DNA of 64,000 bases from CS4-C045 sp963844115 (GTDB lineage Bacteria; Planctomycetota; Planctomycetia; Pirellulales; UBA7805), in NCBI GenBank assembly GCA_963844115.1, contig CAWJNN010000019.1, forward strand, positions 186,001 to 250,000, read 5' to 3'. The position numbers and the translations under genes were made by a program. Under the pieces are notes generated by a model that was not told where the DNA came from, did not search any database, and was given only the letters and a program-made list of their open reading frames with translations. Numbering within the stretch: the stretch's first letter is position 1; the number at the start of each line of letters is the position of its first letter. Shown one piece after another: positions 47,266-57,052 of this stretch.

Positions 47266-50124
47266 TTACGCCCATTGCGCTTGTTCGGCGGCGGCCTGCA
47301 CGAACGTCGTTTGCAGATAACCGCCGGTGACCGACTCTTTAACTTGTGAGACTTCTTCGGGGGTACCGACGGCACAAACGCGTCCGCCTTCTTCCGCCGC
47401 GCCCGGTCCCAAATCGATGATGTAGTCCGCCGCGTTCATTATCTGAAGATTATGCTCCACGACGATTAAGGAATTCCCCACAGCCAATAGCGCTTTGAAG
47501 CAGTCCAGCAATTGTACGACGTCCGCAAAATGTAGTCCGGTTGTTGGCTCATCCAAAATAAACAGTGTTCGAGTACGGCGAATTGCCGTCATGTGACCTG
47601 CGAGTTTTAGGCGCTGGGCCTCACCTCCCGATAACGTATTGACCGGTTGCCCAAGTCGCACGTAATCCAATCCAACATCGATCAGTCGCTTCAGCTTGGC
47701 TTGCACTTTCGGCTTGCCGCGGAAAAACAAGAAAGCTTCGCGGATGGTCAGATCCAGAACTTCCGCGATATTGCGACCGCGGTACTTGATTCCGAGGACT
47801 TCCGCTCGGTACCGCTTGCCGTCGCATTCCGGGCAATGGACGTAGACATCGGCCAGGAACTGCATGTCGATTGCAATGTGGCCGTCTCCACGACATTTGG
47901 TGCAACGGCCTCCATCAACGTTAAAGCTGAAATGCCCGGCACTGAAATTTCGGATTCGCGCATCAACCGTTCCGGCAAAGGCGGCTCGGATTTCGTCAAA
48001 CGCCTTCAGGTAGGTCACGGGATTGGAACGCGGTGACCGGCCAATCGCGCTCTGGTCCACCAGGATGCAATCATCCAGCTGCCCATCGCCGTAGATATCA
48101 TCACAATCAAGCGGTTTGGGAGCGTCCTTGCGCAGTCGTCGACAGAGCGCCGGATACAGAGTGTCCTGAATCAGCGTGCTCTTTCCGGCGCCGCTGACGC
48201 CCGTGACGACACATAACGTGCCGAGCGGAAACTCGACGGTGATGTTCTTCAGATTATTGCCCCGCGCTCCTGCCAGGCGAATCCAGCCTCGTTCCGCCTG
48301 CCGGCGCCCGGTGCTCCCGCCGATTCCACGTCGACCCGCCAGGTAGTCGCCCGTAATACTTCCTTCGTCCGCTTCCAATTCTTCGGGCGTCCCTTGAAAA
48401 ACGACATGCCCACCCTGCTCGCCAGCGCCAGGGCCAAGTTCCACGATCTGGTCCGCTGCACGAAGGATCGTTTCATCATGTTCAACCACCACAACCGTGT
48501 TGCCTCGGTCTCGTAGCCGTTGGATCGCCTTGACCAGCGGTTCGATGTCGCGCGGATGGAGCCCAATGGACGGTTCGTCCAGAACGTACAGCATGTTGAC
48601 CAGGCTGGATCCCAGTGCGCAGCTGAGTGCCACGCGGCGGGCTTCACCGCCAGAAAGCGTGCGTAGCGTTCGATCCAGCGCCAGATAGTGCAGCCCGACC
48701 GTTTCCAGATAACCGAGTCTGGATTCGATCTCGTCCAACATCCCATGCGCGATCTGACGGCTCGCGTCGTCCAGTTGCAAATCGCGGATAAACTGTCGGC
48801 ACTCGTCGATCTTCAACGCAGAGACTTCGGCGATATTCTTGTCGCCAATGCGGGACGCCAAGGCTTCTGGCTTGAGTCGCGCACCGTGGCAATCAGGACA
48901 CGAGCGGTAGCTACGCCACCGGTTGAGGAACACGCGAAGGTGCATTTTGTATTTGCGACGCTCCAGCCATTGGAAGAATCCACTTAAGCCGCCAAAGTCA
49001 CGCTGCTCAACGCCTTCGCAAATGATCTTTAACTGCTGGTCATTTAGCTGTTCGTAGGGAACGTCCAGCGGCACGTCGTAGTCTTTCGCCAACGCCTTCA
49101 GTTCTTCCAGTTCGTGAGCATAGGCCGGCGTAGTCCACGGCACGATCGCGCCGTCTCGCAATGTCTTGCTGCGATTGGGAACGACCAGGTCCATATCGAT
49201 TTCGATCGTCGTGCCGAATCCTTCGCAAGTACGACAGGCACCCAAAGGGCTGTTGAAACTGAACAAGCGAGGTTCCAGTGCCGCGTAGTCGATGTCACAC
49301 GTCTCGCAGCGCACCGTCTGGCTAAAGCCGAGTTGCCGCCACGGATTGCCGTCCAACGTGATTGGCTCGCCAATTTCCTGCCCAGCATCGGTCCCTTCGA
49401 CAATCGCATAGCACCGGCCGTGGCCCTTTGCGAAAGCGGTTTCCACAGAATCTTGAATCCGCTGCAGATTCGCTCCGCTTTGGAGGCGATCGACGACCAC
49501 AAACAGCTTACTCGCGTCCCGCAGTCGCAGTGACGGACTGTCCAGCTGCACCAGTTGATCGTCACAGATCACGCGAATGAAACCGTCCTCGCGCAGCGTG
49601 GCGGCGATTCGCTCGGCTTCGCCCTCTTCTTCGACGGGATAGGGAAACGCGATCATGAATCGTGTGCGATCGGGCAACTGGTTCAGGGCTTCCGCCGCAC
49701 TTTGTGGCGAATCTCGCCGAACCGGTTGGTGGCATTGCCGGCAAATCACGTTGCCTATCTTGGCATAGAGCAGACGTAGATAGTCGTTGATATCGGTGGC
49801 GGTACCGACGGTTGCCCGGCGAGAAAGGGTCGTCTGCTTGCGCGTCACGGCCACACTCGCGGGAATGCCATCGATGCGGTCGGCGGCCGGTTTTTCCAGT
49901 CGCTCGAGAAATTGCCGTGTATAGGGCGAAAAGCTTTCGATATAACGACGCTGACCTTCGGCGTACAACGTATCGATGGCCAGGCTGGTTTTGCCGCTAC
50001 CAGAAAGCCCGCAGAACACGATGAGCTTCTTATGGGGTAGGTCCAGGTCCACCTGCTGCAGGTTATGAACGCTGACGCCCCGCAGGCTAATCGAGTCCGT
50101 CGCCACTTCGGTTACTCCCGGCAC
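47266..50124 (-). CDS. uvrA: Excinuclease ABC subunit A
   Basis: The damage-recognition ATPase of nucleotide excision repair, 952 residues. The start ISLRGVSVHNLQQVDLDLP leads into Walker A GLSGSGKTS. Zinc-binding cysteines follow at CRQCHQPV and later CRTCEGFG. The first signature is RTLSGGEARRVAL with YVLDEPSIGLHPRD. The second half has GVSGAGKSTLIQDTLYP, zinc CTKCRGDGHI and CPECDGKRY, then NTLSGGEAQRLKLAGH and FILDEPTTGLHFADV. All canonical motifs are present in one open frame, so the gene is intact. It ends about 190 nt before the ThiF-like gene, with a G-rich inverted repeat in between. Confidence 0.97.
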   Translation of the reverse strand: MPGVTEVATDSISLRGVSVHNLQQVDLDLPHKKLIVFCGLSGSGKTSLAIDTLYAEGQRRYIESFSPYTRQFLERLEKPAADRIDGIPASVAVTRKQTTLSRRATVGTATDINDYLRLLYAKIGNVICRQCHQPVRRDSPQSAAEALNQLPDRTRFMIAFPYPVEEEGEAERIAATLREDGFIRVICDDQLVQLDSPSLRLRDASKLFVVVDRLQSGANLQRIQDSVETAFAKGHGRCYAIVEGTDAGQEIGEPITLDGNPWRQLGFSQTVRCETCDIDYAALEPRLFSFNSPLGACRTCEGFGTTIEIDMDLVVPNRSKTLRDGAIVPWTTPAYAHELEELKALAKDYDVPLDVPYEQLNDQQLKIICEGVEQRDFGGLSGFFQWLERRKYKMHLRVFLNRWRSYRSCPDCHGARLKPEALASRIGDKNIAEVSALKIDECRQFIRDLQLDDASRQIAHGMLDEIESRLGYLETVGLHYLALDRTLRTLSGGEARRVALSCALGSSLVNMLYVLDEPSIGLHPRDIEPLVKAIQRLRDRGNTVVVVEHDETILRAADQIVELGPGAGEQGGHVVFQGTPEELEADEGSITGDYLAGRRGIGGSTGRRQAERGWIRLAGARGNNLKNITVEFPLGTLCVVTGVSGAGKSTLIQDTLYPALCRRLRKDAPKPLDCDDIYGDGQLDDCILVDQSAIGRSPRSNPVTYLKAFDEIRAAFAGTVDARIRNFSAGHFSFNVDGGRCTKCRGDGHIAIDMQFLADVYVHCPECDGKRYRAEVLGIKYRGRNIAEVLDLTIREAFLFFRGKPKVQAKLKRLIDVGLDYVRLGQPVNTLSGGEAQRLKLAGHMTAIRRTRTLFILDEPTTGLHFADVVQLLDCFKALLAVGNSLIVVEHNLQIMNAADYIIDLGPGAAEEGGRVCAVGTPEEVSQVKESVTGGYLQTTFVQAAAEQAQWA

Positions 50125-50200
50125 GTGAAAACTATAAGTATCGAACCTTTCATCATACCGCGACCGCTGCGACCAGACGAGCGGCGAGAAAACACGACGA

Positions 50201-50302
50201 GTAGGCCGCGAACAAGTCCGGGCGCGCCGGGATTCCGGCCATGTCAGCGTTTCGGCGATTTGCTGCCGGATACCCGCCGCGCCCGGACTTGTTCCGGCCT
50301 AC
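50201..50302. repeat. Inverted-repeat element between uvrA and murD, family D
   Basis: Arms of about 25 nt at 50201-50226 and 50278-50302 (GTAGGCCG, then AACAAGTCCGGGCGCG, and its complement) differ by one inserted base. The centre contains a short GGCGCGCC palindrome. It ends 11 nt before the murD start and so overlaps its upstream control region. Confidence 0.75.
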
Positions 50303-50312
50303 CAAGGTAAAG

Positions 50313-51664
50313 ATGGCAAACGAGTTCCAAGGAAAACATGTAACGGTGATGGGACTGGGACGACACGGCGGTGGTCTATCCGCCGTACGCTACCTGGTCC
50401 GCGCAGCGCAATCGTACGAGTCACCGACTGCGCCTCGCCCTTAGATCTGCACGACGTGGTCGCTCAATTGACAGACCTGCCGGTCGCGGAACTGCATTTT
50501 GGCAAACATCGAATCGAACACTTCGCGGACGCCGATCTAGTGGTGGTAAATCCCGCAGTTCGACCGACGTCCCCCTTTGTCAAAGCCGCTGCCGCCGAGG
50601 GAATTCACGTCACTTCCGAAATCGAGCTCTTCCTGCAACGTTGTCCCGCGCGGATTGTCGGCGTCACCGGTTCGTGTGGAAAGTCGACGACCGCGGCCAT
50701 GCTCGCTGAGATCGGGAAAACCAGCGGACGATGCGTCTGGTTGGGCGGTAATATCGAGCGAAGTCTACTGCCGGAATTAGATTCGATTGCACGGGACGAT
50801 CTTGTCGTCCTGGAGCTGAGCAGCTTTCAACTTGCGTGGCTCAACCCGGACGCTCGTCGGCCAGACATCGTCGTCATCACGAACTGCGAACCGAACCATC
50901 TTGACTGGCACGGTACGTACGACGACTACGTTGCCGCCAAACGCGAAATCTTCGATCCCCAGCGTGGGAACCAGGTGGTCGTGTTGGGCCCCGACTTGTG
51001 CAGCGGCGACTGGATTCGCAACGAAGCGACCAGGGTCGTGGATGGCTGGCCGTTGGATCGGATTCCGCGACTGCAAGTTTTGGGGATTCACAATCGCCGC
51101 AACGCGGCTTTGGCCGCCGCCGCGGCGACCGCGTTCGGATTTCCTCGCCAAGCGGTGGAGGAAGGCTTGCGGCAGTTCCAGGGCTTGCCGCATCGCCTGG
51201 AGAGTGCCGGAACCATTGCCGGCAGGCAATTTATCAATGACTCGCAGGCCACGACGCCCGCTGCCACCAGCGCGGCTTTGGCGAGCGTCGACGGGCCCTG
51301 CTGGCTGTTGGCCGGTGGGGCGAGCAAAGGCGCATCCCTGGCAGACCTTGCCGCGACGATTCGCCGGCAATGCCGTGGTGCGGCGTTTTTTGGTGAAACC
51401 GGCAATGAACTACAGGCGGCGGTGCGCCAATTTGCCCCCGATTTCGACACGGCCTCCGTGCCGCGTCTGGTGGACGCGGTGCAGGCGCTGTGGCCGAAGA
51501 CTCGGCCCGGCGACGTTATTCTACTGTCGCCTGCTTGTTCCAGCCGTGATCAGTATCTGGACTACGCCCAGCGCGCCGATGACTTTCGCGCGGCCATGCG
51601 GCAGATTGCCGCACAACATGGCGGGTCGGCGACCCGTCATCAAGTGGCACCCGGTTTGGTATAA
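50313..51664 (+). CDS. murD: UDP-N-acetylmuramoylalanine-D-glutamate ligase MurD (frame break near 50412)
   Basis: Adds D-Glu to UDP-MurNAc-L-Ala in peptidoglycan precursor synthesis. ATG 50313 has AAGG 5-6 nt upstream and begins ANEFQGKHVTVMGLGRHGGG, the MurD Rossmann start. At about 50412 the frame must shift by one base to give VRVTDCASPLDLHDVVAQL and the remainder. The ATP loop reads GVTGSCGKSTTAAML, with Cys where Asn is usual. ELSSFQLAWL and ITNCEPNHLDWHG mark the central domain; GGASKGASLADLA and LLSPACSSRDQYLDYAQRA mark the C-terminal domain. About 450 residues. An intact MurD would support a peptidoglycan wall; the frame break is likely an error. Confidence 0.9.
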
Positions 51665-51674
51665 TTCCGGTGTG

Positions 51675-52061
51675 ATGAAGCGCAAAGCTGTAATGAAGCG
51701 CGAAGTTGTAATGAAGCGAAAAGCGACGAAGCGGGCTAACCCCTTTTACGTGTTACTGGTCCTTGTCGGACTTACCTTCCTGGTGACCGCCTGCGCCTAT
51801 GGGGTCATGGCGTTTACGGATGTCGCCGTAAGCGCATCGGGCGAACAACTATCCCCGAACGGTTTGAATGCGTTCATGGACCGTCATGGCATGGTCACCT
51901 TGCTGGTGCAAGTGGTGCTGTTGGGGCTGTTCGCCGTCGCCGCCATGGGGACGGACGAATACTGGCAGCGCGTCGATGCACGCTCGGACCAGCCAGCCGA
52001 CGAGACAAACAAATCCGACGAGACACACAAATCCGACGATCACAGCAATTCTGAACGATAA
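51675..52061 (+). CDS. Small two-pass membrane protein with triplicated start region
   Basis: A 128-residue protein in the frame that opens at ATG 51675, 11 nt after the murD stop. The first 18 codons are three tandem 18-bp units, each starting ATGAAGCG, so three in-frame ATGs (51675, 51693, 51711) are possible starts. Two membrane helices follow (FYVLLVLVGLTFLVTACAY and MVTLLVQVVLLGLFAVAAMG). The hydrophilic tail carries a TNKSDETHKSDD repeat. The function is unknown. It is probably co-transcribed with murD. Confidence 0.65.
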   Translation: MKRKAVMKREVVMKRKATKRANPFYVLLVLVGLTFLVTACAYGVMAFTDVAVSASGEQLSPNGLNAFMDRHGMVTLLVQVVLLGLFAVAAMGTDEYWQRVDARSDQPADETNKSDETHKSDDHSNSER

Positions 52062-52085
52062 GAGCATACGAAAGGCGATCTGGTC

Positions 52086-52466
52086 ATGAAGGTACAACCT
52101 GCGAAGGACATTGAGTGCAAAGAGGTCACGATGGAAGGTGCTGCTGGCTGCAGCGTACGTTGGCTGGTCGATGACAAAGACGGCGCGCCGAATTTTGCCA
52201 TGCGCCAATTCGAGGTTGATCCCGGCGGCCACACCCCGCGGCACAGCCATCCTTACGAGCACGAGATTTACGTCCTTCAAGGCGAAGGCCAGGTCGTCGA
52301 AGGCGACCAACCCCGCGACCTGAAAGCAGGGGACGTCGTCTACATTGCGCCCGACGAAGTCCATCAATTCCGCAACACCGGCACGACGAACCTGAAGTTC
52401 CTGTGCATGGTTCCGCATATCCCGGAAGGCACACCGGTCAACGTGCTGCCTGAGTGTGCGGGGTAA
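52086..52466 (+). CDS. Cupin-domain protein
   Basis: A single cupin of 126 residues, from the ATG at 52086, 24 nt after the preceding gene. The two cupin motifs are visible. Motif 1, GGHTPRHSHPYEHEIYVLQGEG, gives two His and a Glu as metal ligands; motif 2, GDVVYIAPDEVHQFRNTG, gives the final His. Such proteins can be dioxygenases, isomerases or sensors, so the activity is undetermined. It has no signal peptide and is cytoplasmic. Confidence 0.88.
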   Translation: MKVQPAKDIECKEVTMEGAAGCSVRWLVDDKDGAPNFAMRQFEVDPGGHTPRHSHPYEHEIYVLQGEGQVVEGDQPRDLKAGDVVYIAPDEVHQFRNTGTTNLKFLCMVPHIPEGTPVNVLPECAG

Positions 52467-52640
52467 TGAGGAAAGGGGAAAGACGAGTGTCGAGGGTCGA
52501 GGATCGAGTGCGGATGGACGCAGGCCTCCAGCTCCCGATGCCCCCTGCCCTACGCCCCGTATCACTTGCCCCACGCCCCCTGCCCCGTCTGATGAAACGG
52601 TTGAGCCATTGTGACGAGTTCTGGTGCGCTGGCAGCGTGT

Positions 52641-52785
52641 CACCTCTCCCGCTTGCGGGAGAGGTCGCGGTCTCAGCCGCGGGTGAGGGTCCGTCATGAT
52701 GGAGCGGCAATTCGCAGGAGATCCGCGTGCCCACAGCAGCCCTCACCCGGCCCTGAGAGACCGACCTCTCCCAAAGGGAGAGGTA
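52641..52785. repeat. Imperfect inverted repeat upstream of ligA, family E
   Basis: A left block at 52641-52690 (CACCTCTCCC, hairpin, GGGTGAGGG) and a right block at 52738-52785 (CCCTCACCC, CTCTCCC, GGGAGAGGT) are imperfect reverse complements of about 40 nt. The rest of 52467-52880 holds no gene; the open frame entering ligA from 52611 is not coding. Confidence 0.65.
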
Positions 52786-52880
52786 ACATCTCGCAACAAA
52801 CTCATCTCGTCGTATTGTTTTCCAAACGCCAGAATTCGGGCATTTTCATCAGCCCTGCCCCTTGCCCCACGCTGCGTGCC

Positions 52881-54875
52881 ATGAATCCTTCCGCCCAAAT
52901 CGATCGTCTGCGCGAACAGATTCGCGGTCACGATCAGAAATACTATGTCGAGGCGGCGCCGGAAATTTCCGATCGCGACTACGATAAGTTGCTGGTTGAG
53001 CTGAAGGAACTGGAGGCAGCCCATCCGGACCTGGTCACGCCCGACAGCCCGACGCAGCGAGTCGGCGACGCACCGGTCCCGCACCTGCAGCAGTTTGAAC
53101 ACCGGCTGCCCATGCTGTCGATCGATAACACTTACAGCTTGGACGAACTACAGAAGTTCGCCGAAAAGACAGATCGCCTCATGAATGGGGAATCGATCGA
53201 ATGGATCGTCGAGCTAAAAATTGACGGCGTCGCGATTTCGCTGATTTACGAAAAGGGTGTCCTGGTGAGGGCGCTCACGCGCGGCAACGGCGTTGTCGGT
53301 GATGATGTTTCGCATAACATCCGGACCATCGGCGACGTCCCCCTCCGACTAAACGGCGATGACGTGCCCGCCGTGCTGGAAGTTCGCGGTGAGGTCTACA
53401 TGACCAATTCAGACCTAGTGAAGCTGAACGAGCGACAACAAAAGGCGGGCGACTCGCTTTACAAGAACACTCGCAACGCCACGGCCGGCATCGTACGGCT
53501 ATTGGATCCTCGTATTTCCGCCCAGCGATCACTACACGTCTTCTGTCACGGGCTCGGCTACTGCGAGGGAGTCCAGTCGACGAACTATATGGATTTCCTG
53601 GACGAGATCGCCTCGTATGGCCTGCCGCCGACTCCCAACGTCCAAGCGTTTTCCGATTTCAACGCCGCGGTCGATCACTGTGAAGAATTGATCTCGCAAT
53701 TGCACGATCTCGATTTCGAAGTCGATGGCCTGGTTCTTAAGGCCAATGATTTCGGGCAACGCGAAAGATTGGGAAACACCTCCAAGAGCCCACGCTGGCT
53801 GGTTGCCTATAAGTTTGAAAAGTACGAGGCGACAACGCGACTGAATTCCATCAATGTCCAAGTGGGGAAAACGGGCACCATCACGCCCGTCGCAGAACTG
53901 GAGCCGGTCGATATCGCTGGTACGACGGTCAGCCGAGCGAGCCTTCACAATGCGGATGAGATCGAGCGAAAAGACGTCCGGGTCGGCGATGTGGTTATTG
54001 TCGAAAAAGCCGGCAAGATCATCCCGCACATCGTTCGCGTCGAAAAACATGAACGCGCTGGGCGCCCGCGGAAGTTCAAGTTTCCCACCCACTGCCCTGA
54101 GTGCCGGACCGAGCTGATCAAAGATGAAGGTGGTGTCTACATTCGTTGTCCGAACCTTGAATGTCCCGCGCAAGTCAAGGAACGCATTCGGTTTTACGCC
54201 AGCCGGAATGCCATGGACGTCGAAGGGCTGGGAGACAAGCTGGTTGATCAGCTGGTCAACGAAGGCCTCGTTAGCAGTTTCGGTGATCTCTACCGACTGA
54301 CGACCGAACAGGTAGCAGACCTGGAACGGATGGGAGACAAGTCGTCGAAGAATCTGATCGCCGGTATCGAAAAGAGCAAAGACCGAGGTCTGGCGCGGCT
54401 CTTGAACGCACTGTCCATCCGCCACGTGGGCCGCCGCGTGGCGGCCGTGCTGGCGGACCACTATGTCAGCATGGCGGCATTGCAGGAGGCGGCGGCGGAG
54501 GAGTTGAGCGACATCGACGAAATCGGCGACATTATCGCACGAAGCGTTTACGATTTTCTACACGGTGACTACGGCCGATCGATTATTTCCGATATGGAGC
54601 AGCTGGGCATCAAACTGGAATCCAATGCGCCGCCGCGCCCGGAAGGCGGTGTCCTGGAAGGCAAAACGTTGGTCGTCACAGGCACGCTGCAGAACTATTC
54701 GCGCGATCAGATTCAGGATCTGATCGCACAGCATGGCGGTCGCGCGGCAAGCAGCGTCTCGAAGAAGACGGACTACGTCGTCGCCGGAGAAAAAGCCGGC
54801 AGCAAGTTGGACAAGGCGCAAAAGCTGGGCGTGCCGGTGTTATCCGAAAGCGAGTTCGCGGCACTGCTGGAGTGA
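52881..54875 (+). CDS. ligA: NAD-dependent DNA ligase
   Basis: Seals nicks in replication and repair using NAD+. The ATG at 52881 gives 664 residues, the usual length; the frame extends upstream through repeat DNA. Domains in order: Ia (IDRLREQIRGHDQKYYV), adenylation with the nucleophile Lys at 113 in VELKIDGVAIS, and RGEVYMTNSDL. The OB fold follows (VGKTGTITPVAELEPVDIAG). Zinc cysteines are CPECRTEL and CPNLECPAQVK, then helix-hairpin-helix (LARLLNALSIRHVG) and the BRCT domain (GKTLVVTGTLQNYSRDQI). The gene is complete. No clear ribosome-binding site precedes the ATG. It is convergent with the peroxiredoxin, with 4 nt between stops. Confidence 0.97.
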   Translation: MNPSAQIDRLREQIRGHDQKYYVEAAPEISDRDYDKLLVELKELEAAHPDLVTPDSPTQRVGDAPVPHLQQFEHRLPMLSIDNTYSLDELQKFAEKTDRLMNGESIEWIVELKIDGVAISLIYEKGVLVRALTRGNGVVGDDVSHNIRTIGDVPLRLNGDDVPAVLEVRGEVYMTNSDLVKLNERQQKAGDSLYKNTRNATAGIVRLLDPRISAQRSLHVFCHGLGYCEGVQSTNYMDFLDEIASYGLPPTPNVQAFSDFNAAVDHCEELISQLHDLDFEVDGLVLKANDFGQRERLGNTSKSPRWLVAYKFEKYEATTRLNSINVQVGKTGTITPVAELEPVDIAGTTVSRASLHNADEIERKDVRVGDVVIVEKAGKIIPHIVRVEKHERAGRPRKFKFPTHCPECRTELIKDEGGVYIRCPNLECPAQVKERIRFYASRNAMDVEGLGDKLVDQLVNEGLVSSFGDLYRLTTEQVADLERMGDKSSKNLIAGIEKSKDRGLARLLNALSIRHVGRRVAAVLADHYVSMAALQEAAAEELSDIDEIGDIIARSVYDFLHGDYGRSIISDMEQLGIKLESNAPPRPEGGVLEGKTLVVTGTLQNYSRDQIQDLIAQHGGRAASSVSKKTDYVVAGEKAGSKLDKAQKLGVPVLSESEFAALLE

Positions 54876-54879
54876 ATTG

Positions 54880-55440
54880 CTATTGCCCAGCTTCCGCCAC
54901 GCCCAGCTCTTTAAGCTTTGCCACGCAATCGGCACCGTGTGAGGCGGGCGAAACCTTCTTGTCGATGTGCAGAATCTTCCCGTCCGCGCCAATGATGAAC
55001 GTCCAGCGGCGGGGAAGGCCACCAATATCGGCAACCACGCCATAGGCTAGCGATACGCTGCGGTCCGGATCGCTGAGGATTGGATAGTCGAGTTCCAAGG
55101 CGGCGGCGAACTTTTTGTTTGTCTCGACACTGTCGCAACTCGCGGCGAAGTAAGCAACCTGAAATTTGCGAAGTTCATCGCCGCTCTCACGGAGCGACTT
55201 GCATTCTGCCGTTCAGCCGCCGGTGAACGCTTTGGGAAACCAGGCAACGACGACCACCGACTTGTCTTTGTAGTCGGACAGGCTGTAGGTCTTGCCGTCC
55301 GAACCAACCCTATTGATAGGCGGCGCATCGTCCCCCACCTTCAACGCTTCTGCCTTTAACTCCGCTGCCATAACGTTCGCTCCCACAAAGAGTGCACATA
55401 GCCCCATTAATACGCCTGGTCTTCGTCGTCTTCGCCGCAT
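54880..55440 (-). CDS. Exported peroxiredoxin with in-frame TGA at the catalytic position (probable selenocysteine)
   Basis: An AhpC/TSA-type thiol peroxidase that would reduce peroxides in the periplasm. ATG 55440 has GGGAG 8 nt upstream, and residues 1-25 are a signal peptide. The same frame runs from 55440 to TAG at 54880 (187 codons) with one internal TGA, codon 76 at 55213-55215. Around it the protein reads VVVAWFPKAFTGG-U-TAECKSLRESGDE. The TxxC active site is expected at that codon, with Thr73 retained and Cys80 four residues on. Both sides show unbroken family sequence (LDYPILSDPDRSVSLAYGVV, RRWTFIIGADGKILHIDKK). No frame change is needed. A selenoprotein is the best reading; a TGC-to-TGA mutation is the alternative. 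Confidence 0.75.
55180..55198 (-). promoter_or_regulatory. Candidate bacterial SECIS hairpin
   Basis: On the minus strand, 14 nt after the TGA, GTCGCTC pairs with GAGCGGC (seven pairs including one G·U) around a CGTGA loop. The loop has G and U at positions 23 and 24 after the TGA, close to the arrangement in known bacterial SECIS elements that bind SelB. It lies within coding sequence, so a chance hairpin is possible. Confidence 0.55.
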
Positions 55441-55651
55441 CGAGAATCTCCCTGCTGCACTACGTTATCGATCAGCGGTATCGATTTCCCAGGATTATAG
55501 TGGAACATTGTCAAAAGGGTAGTCGCTAACCTCGACTCGTCGTTCATTTCAGACATGCCGAACAGACGATATAATCGCGGTCTGCGTGGTTTCGACCGTT
55601 ATCCGTGGTTCCAAACCGGTATCTGCTTCTCCTGCTTTGACTGGAACAAAT

Positions 55652-56995
55652 ATGTCCTTCGGCGACGAAGCCATTGAATCGCTGCGCAAGGGCGCTCAAG
55701 GTCTCGCCGGAAAACATTCCGCTGCGACTGCACCTGGCGTCGGCGTTGACGTCGATCGGCCGGTTGCTGGAAGCTGAGGCGGAACTGCGCGATACGTTGT
55801 CTTTCGCTGCGGAAAATGTCGACGTCAAGATGGCGCTTGCCGATTGCTATTATCGGCAAGATAAGGTCAGCCAGGCGATGGTGATCGTCGAAGACATCGT
55901 CAATAAACGTGACATTCCCGCCGAAGCGCATGTCTTGTACGCGCGGCTGTTGTTGCACGAAGGAAAAGTTCCCGACGCGGTCGCGCACTACAAACTTGGC
56001 TTGGAACTGGATCCCGACGCGGAGGACGAAGATCTGTCCCAACAACTGGGCGTTGTTCCGGAAGACGAGGCAGGCGACGTGTTCGAGGGGCGACTGCGGG
56101 AGTCCCACGGGGCTGGCGGCGCGAAGTTCGAAACAGAAATCGAACGGCCCAAGATCAAATTCGAAGATGTGGGTGGCATGGACGAGCTGAAGGAAGAGAT
56201 CGGCATGAAGATCATCTATCCGCTCAAACACCCAGAAATGTACAAAGCCTATGGCAAGCCGATTGGTGGCGGCATCCTGATGTACGGCCCGCCAGGATGC
56301 GGAAAGACCTACCTGGCCCGCGCGACGGCGGGGGAAATTAATGCGGCCTTTATTTCGGTCGGCATCAGTGACGTCCTGGAAATGTGGATTGGCAACAGCG
56401 AACGGAATCTCCGAGAGCTGTTTCAGCAAGCCCGCTATAACAAGCCCTGCGTGATCTTCTTTGACGAAGTCGATGCGCTGGGCGGCCGGCGCAGCGACAT
56501 GTCGGGCGGGGGTGCTCGGCAGCTGATCAACCAGTTTCTCTCCGAAATGGATGGTATCGAAAGCAACAACGATGGCTTGCTGATCCTGGCCGCGACGAAC
56601 GCTCCCTGGCACGTCGATCCCGCCTTTCGCCGTCCCGGTCGCTTCGACCGTGTTCTGTTTGTCCCGCCGCCCGACCGCACTGCGCGAGCCGAGATCCTCA
56701 AGATTCAACTGAAAGACAAACCGGTCGACCGCGTCGACTTTGACCAGTTGGCCAAGAAAACCGACGACTTTTCCGGCGCAGGATTTGAAGGCCACCATCG
56801 ATCAAGCGATCGAAGGCAAATTGCGCGAAGCGATAAAAGCCGGCGTGCCTCAACCGTTGGGAACCAAGGACCTGTTGAGCGCTATCAAGGCACACCGGCC
56901 GACGACGCGCGAATGGTTCGCGACGGCGCAACTACGCGCTCTATTCCAACCAGGGCGGTGTCTATGACGATGTGCTGAAATATTTGAAGATGTGA
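55652..56995 (+). CDS. AAA+ ATPase with N-terminal TPR-like region (three frame breaks)
   Basis: One CDC48/FtsH-like AAA+ protein of about 445 residues spread over four frames. ATG 55652 begins MSFGDEAIESLRK, then frame changes occur at about 55690, 56770 and 56930. The N-terminal ~130 residues are TPR-like helices (RLHLASALTSIGRLLEAEAE, VLYARLLLHEGKVPDAVAHY). The AAA core has KFEDVGGMDELKEEI, Walker A GPPGCGKT, Walker B VIFFDEVDAL and the second-region PAFRRPGRFDRVLF. The lid is KATIDQAIEGKLREAI. The tail ends GVYDDVLKYLKM at TGA 56993-56995. A TPR membrane protein follows 57 nt downstream and is a likely partner. Confidence 0.82.
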
Positions 56996-57052
56996 TCCCA
57001 CAAACGTCAGACCCCAGCCTCACTTTCCCTGCCACTTTTCGCAAGTTAAAGA

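Noticed and set aside
47266..50124. A second, truncated or divergent uvrA paralog
   Set aside because: All ATPase and zinc motifs are intact at normal spacing, so it is called as the standard uvrA.
55599..56798. A 399-codon minus-strand open frame
   Set aside because: It is antisense to the AAA+ ATPase, whose Walker and second-region motifs are clear on the plus strand.
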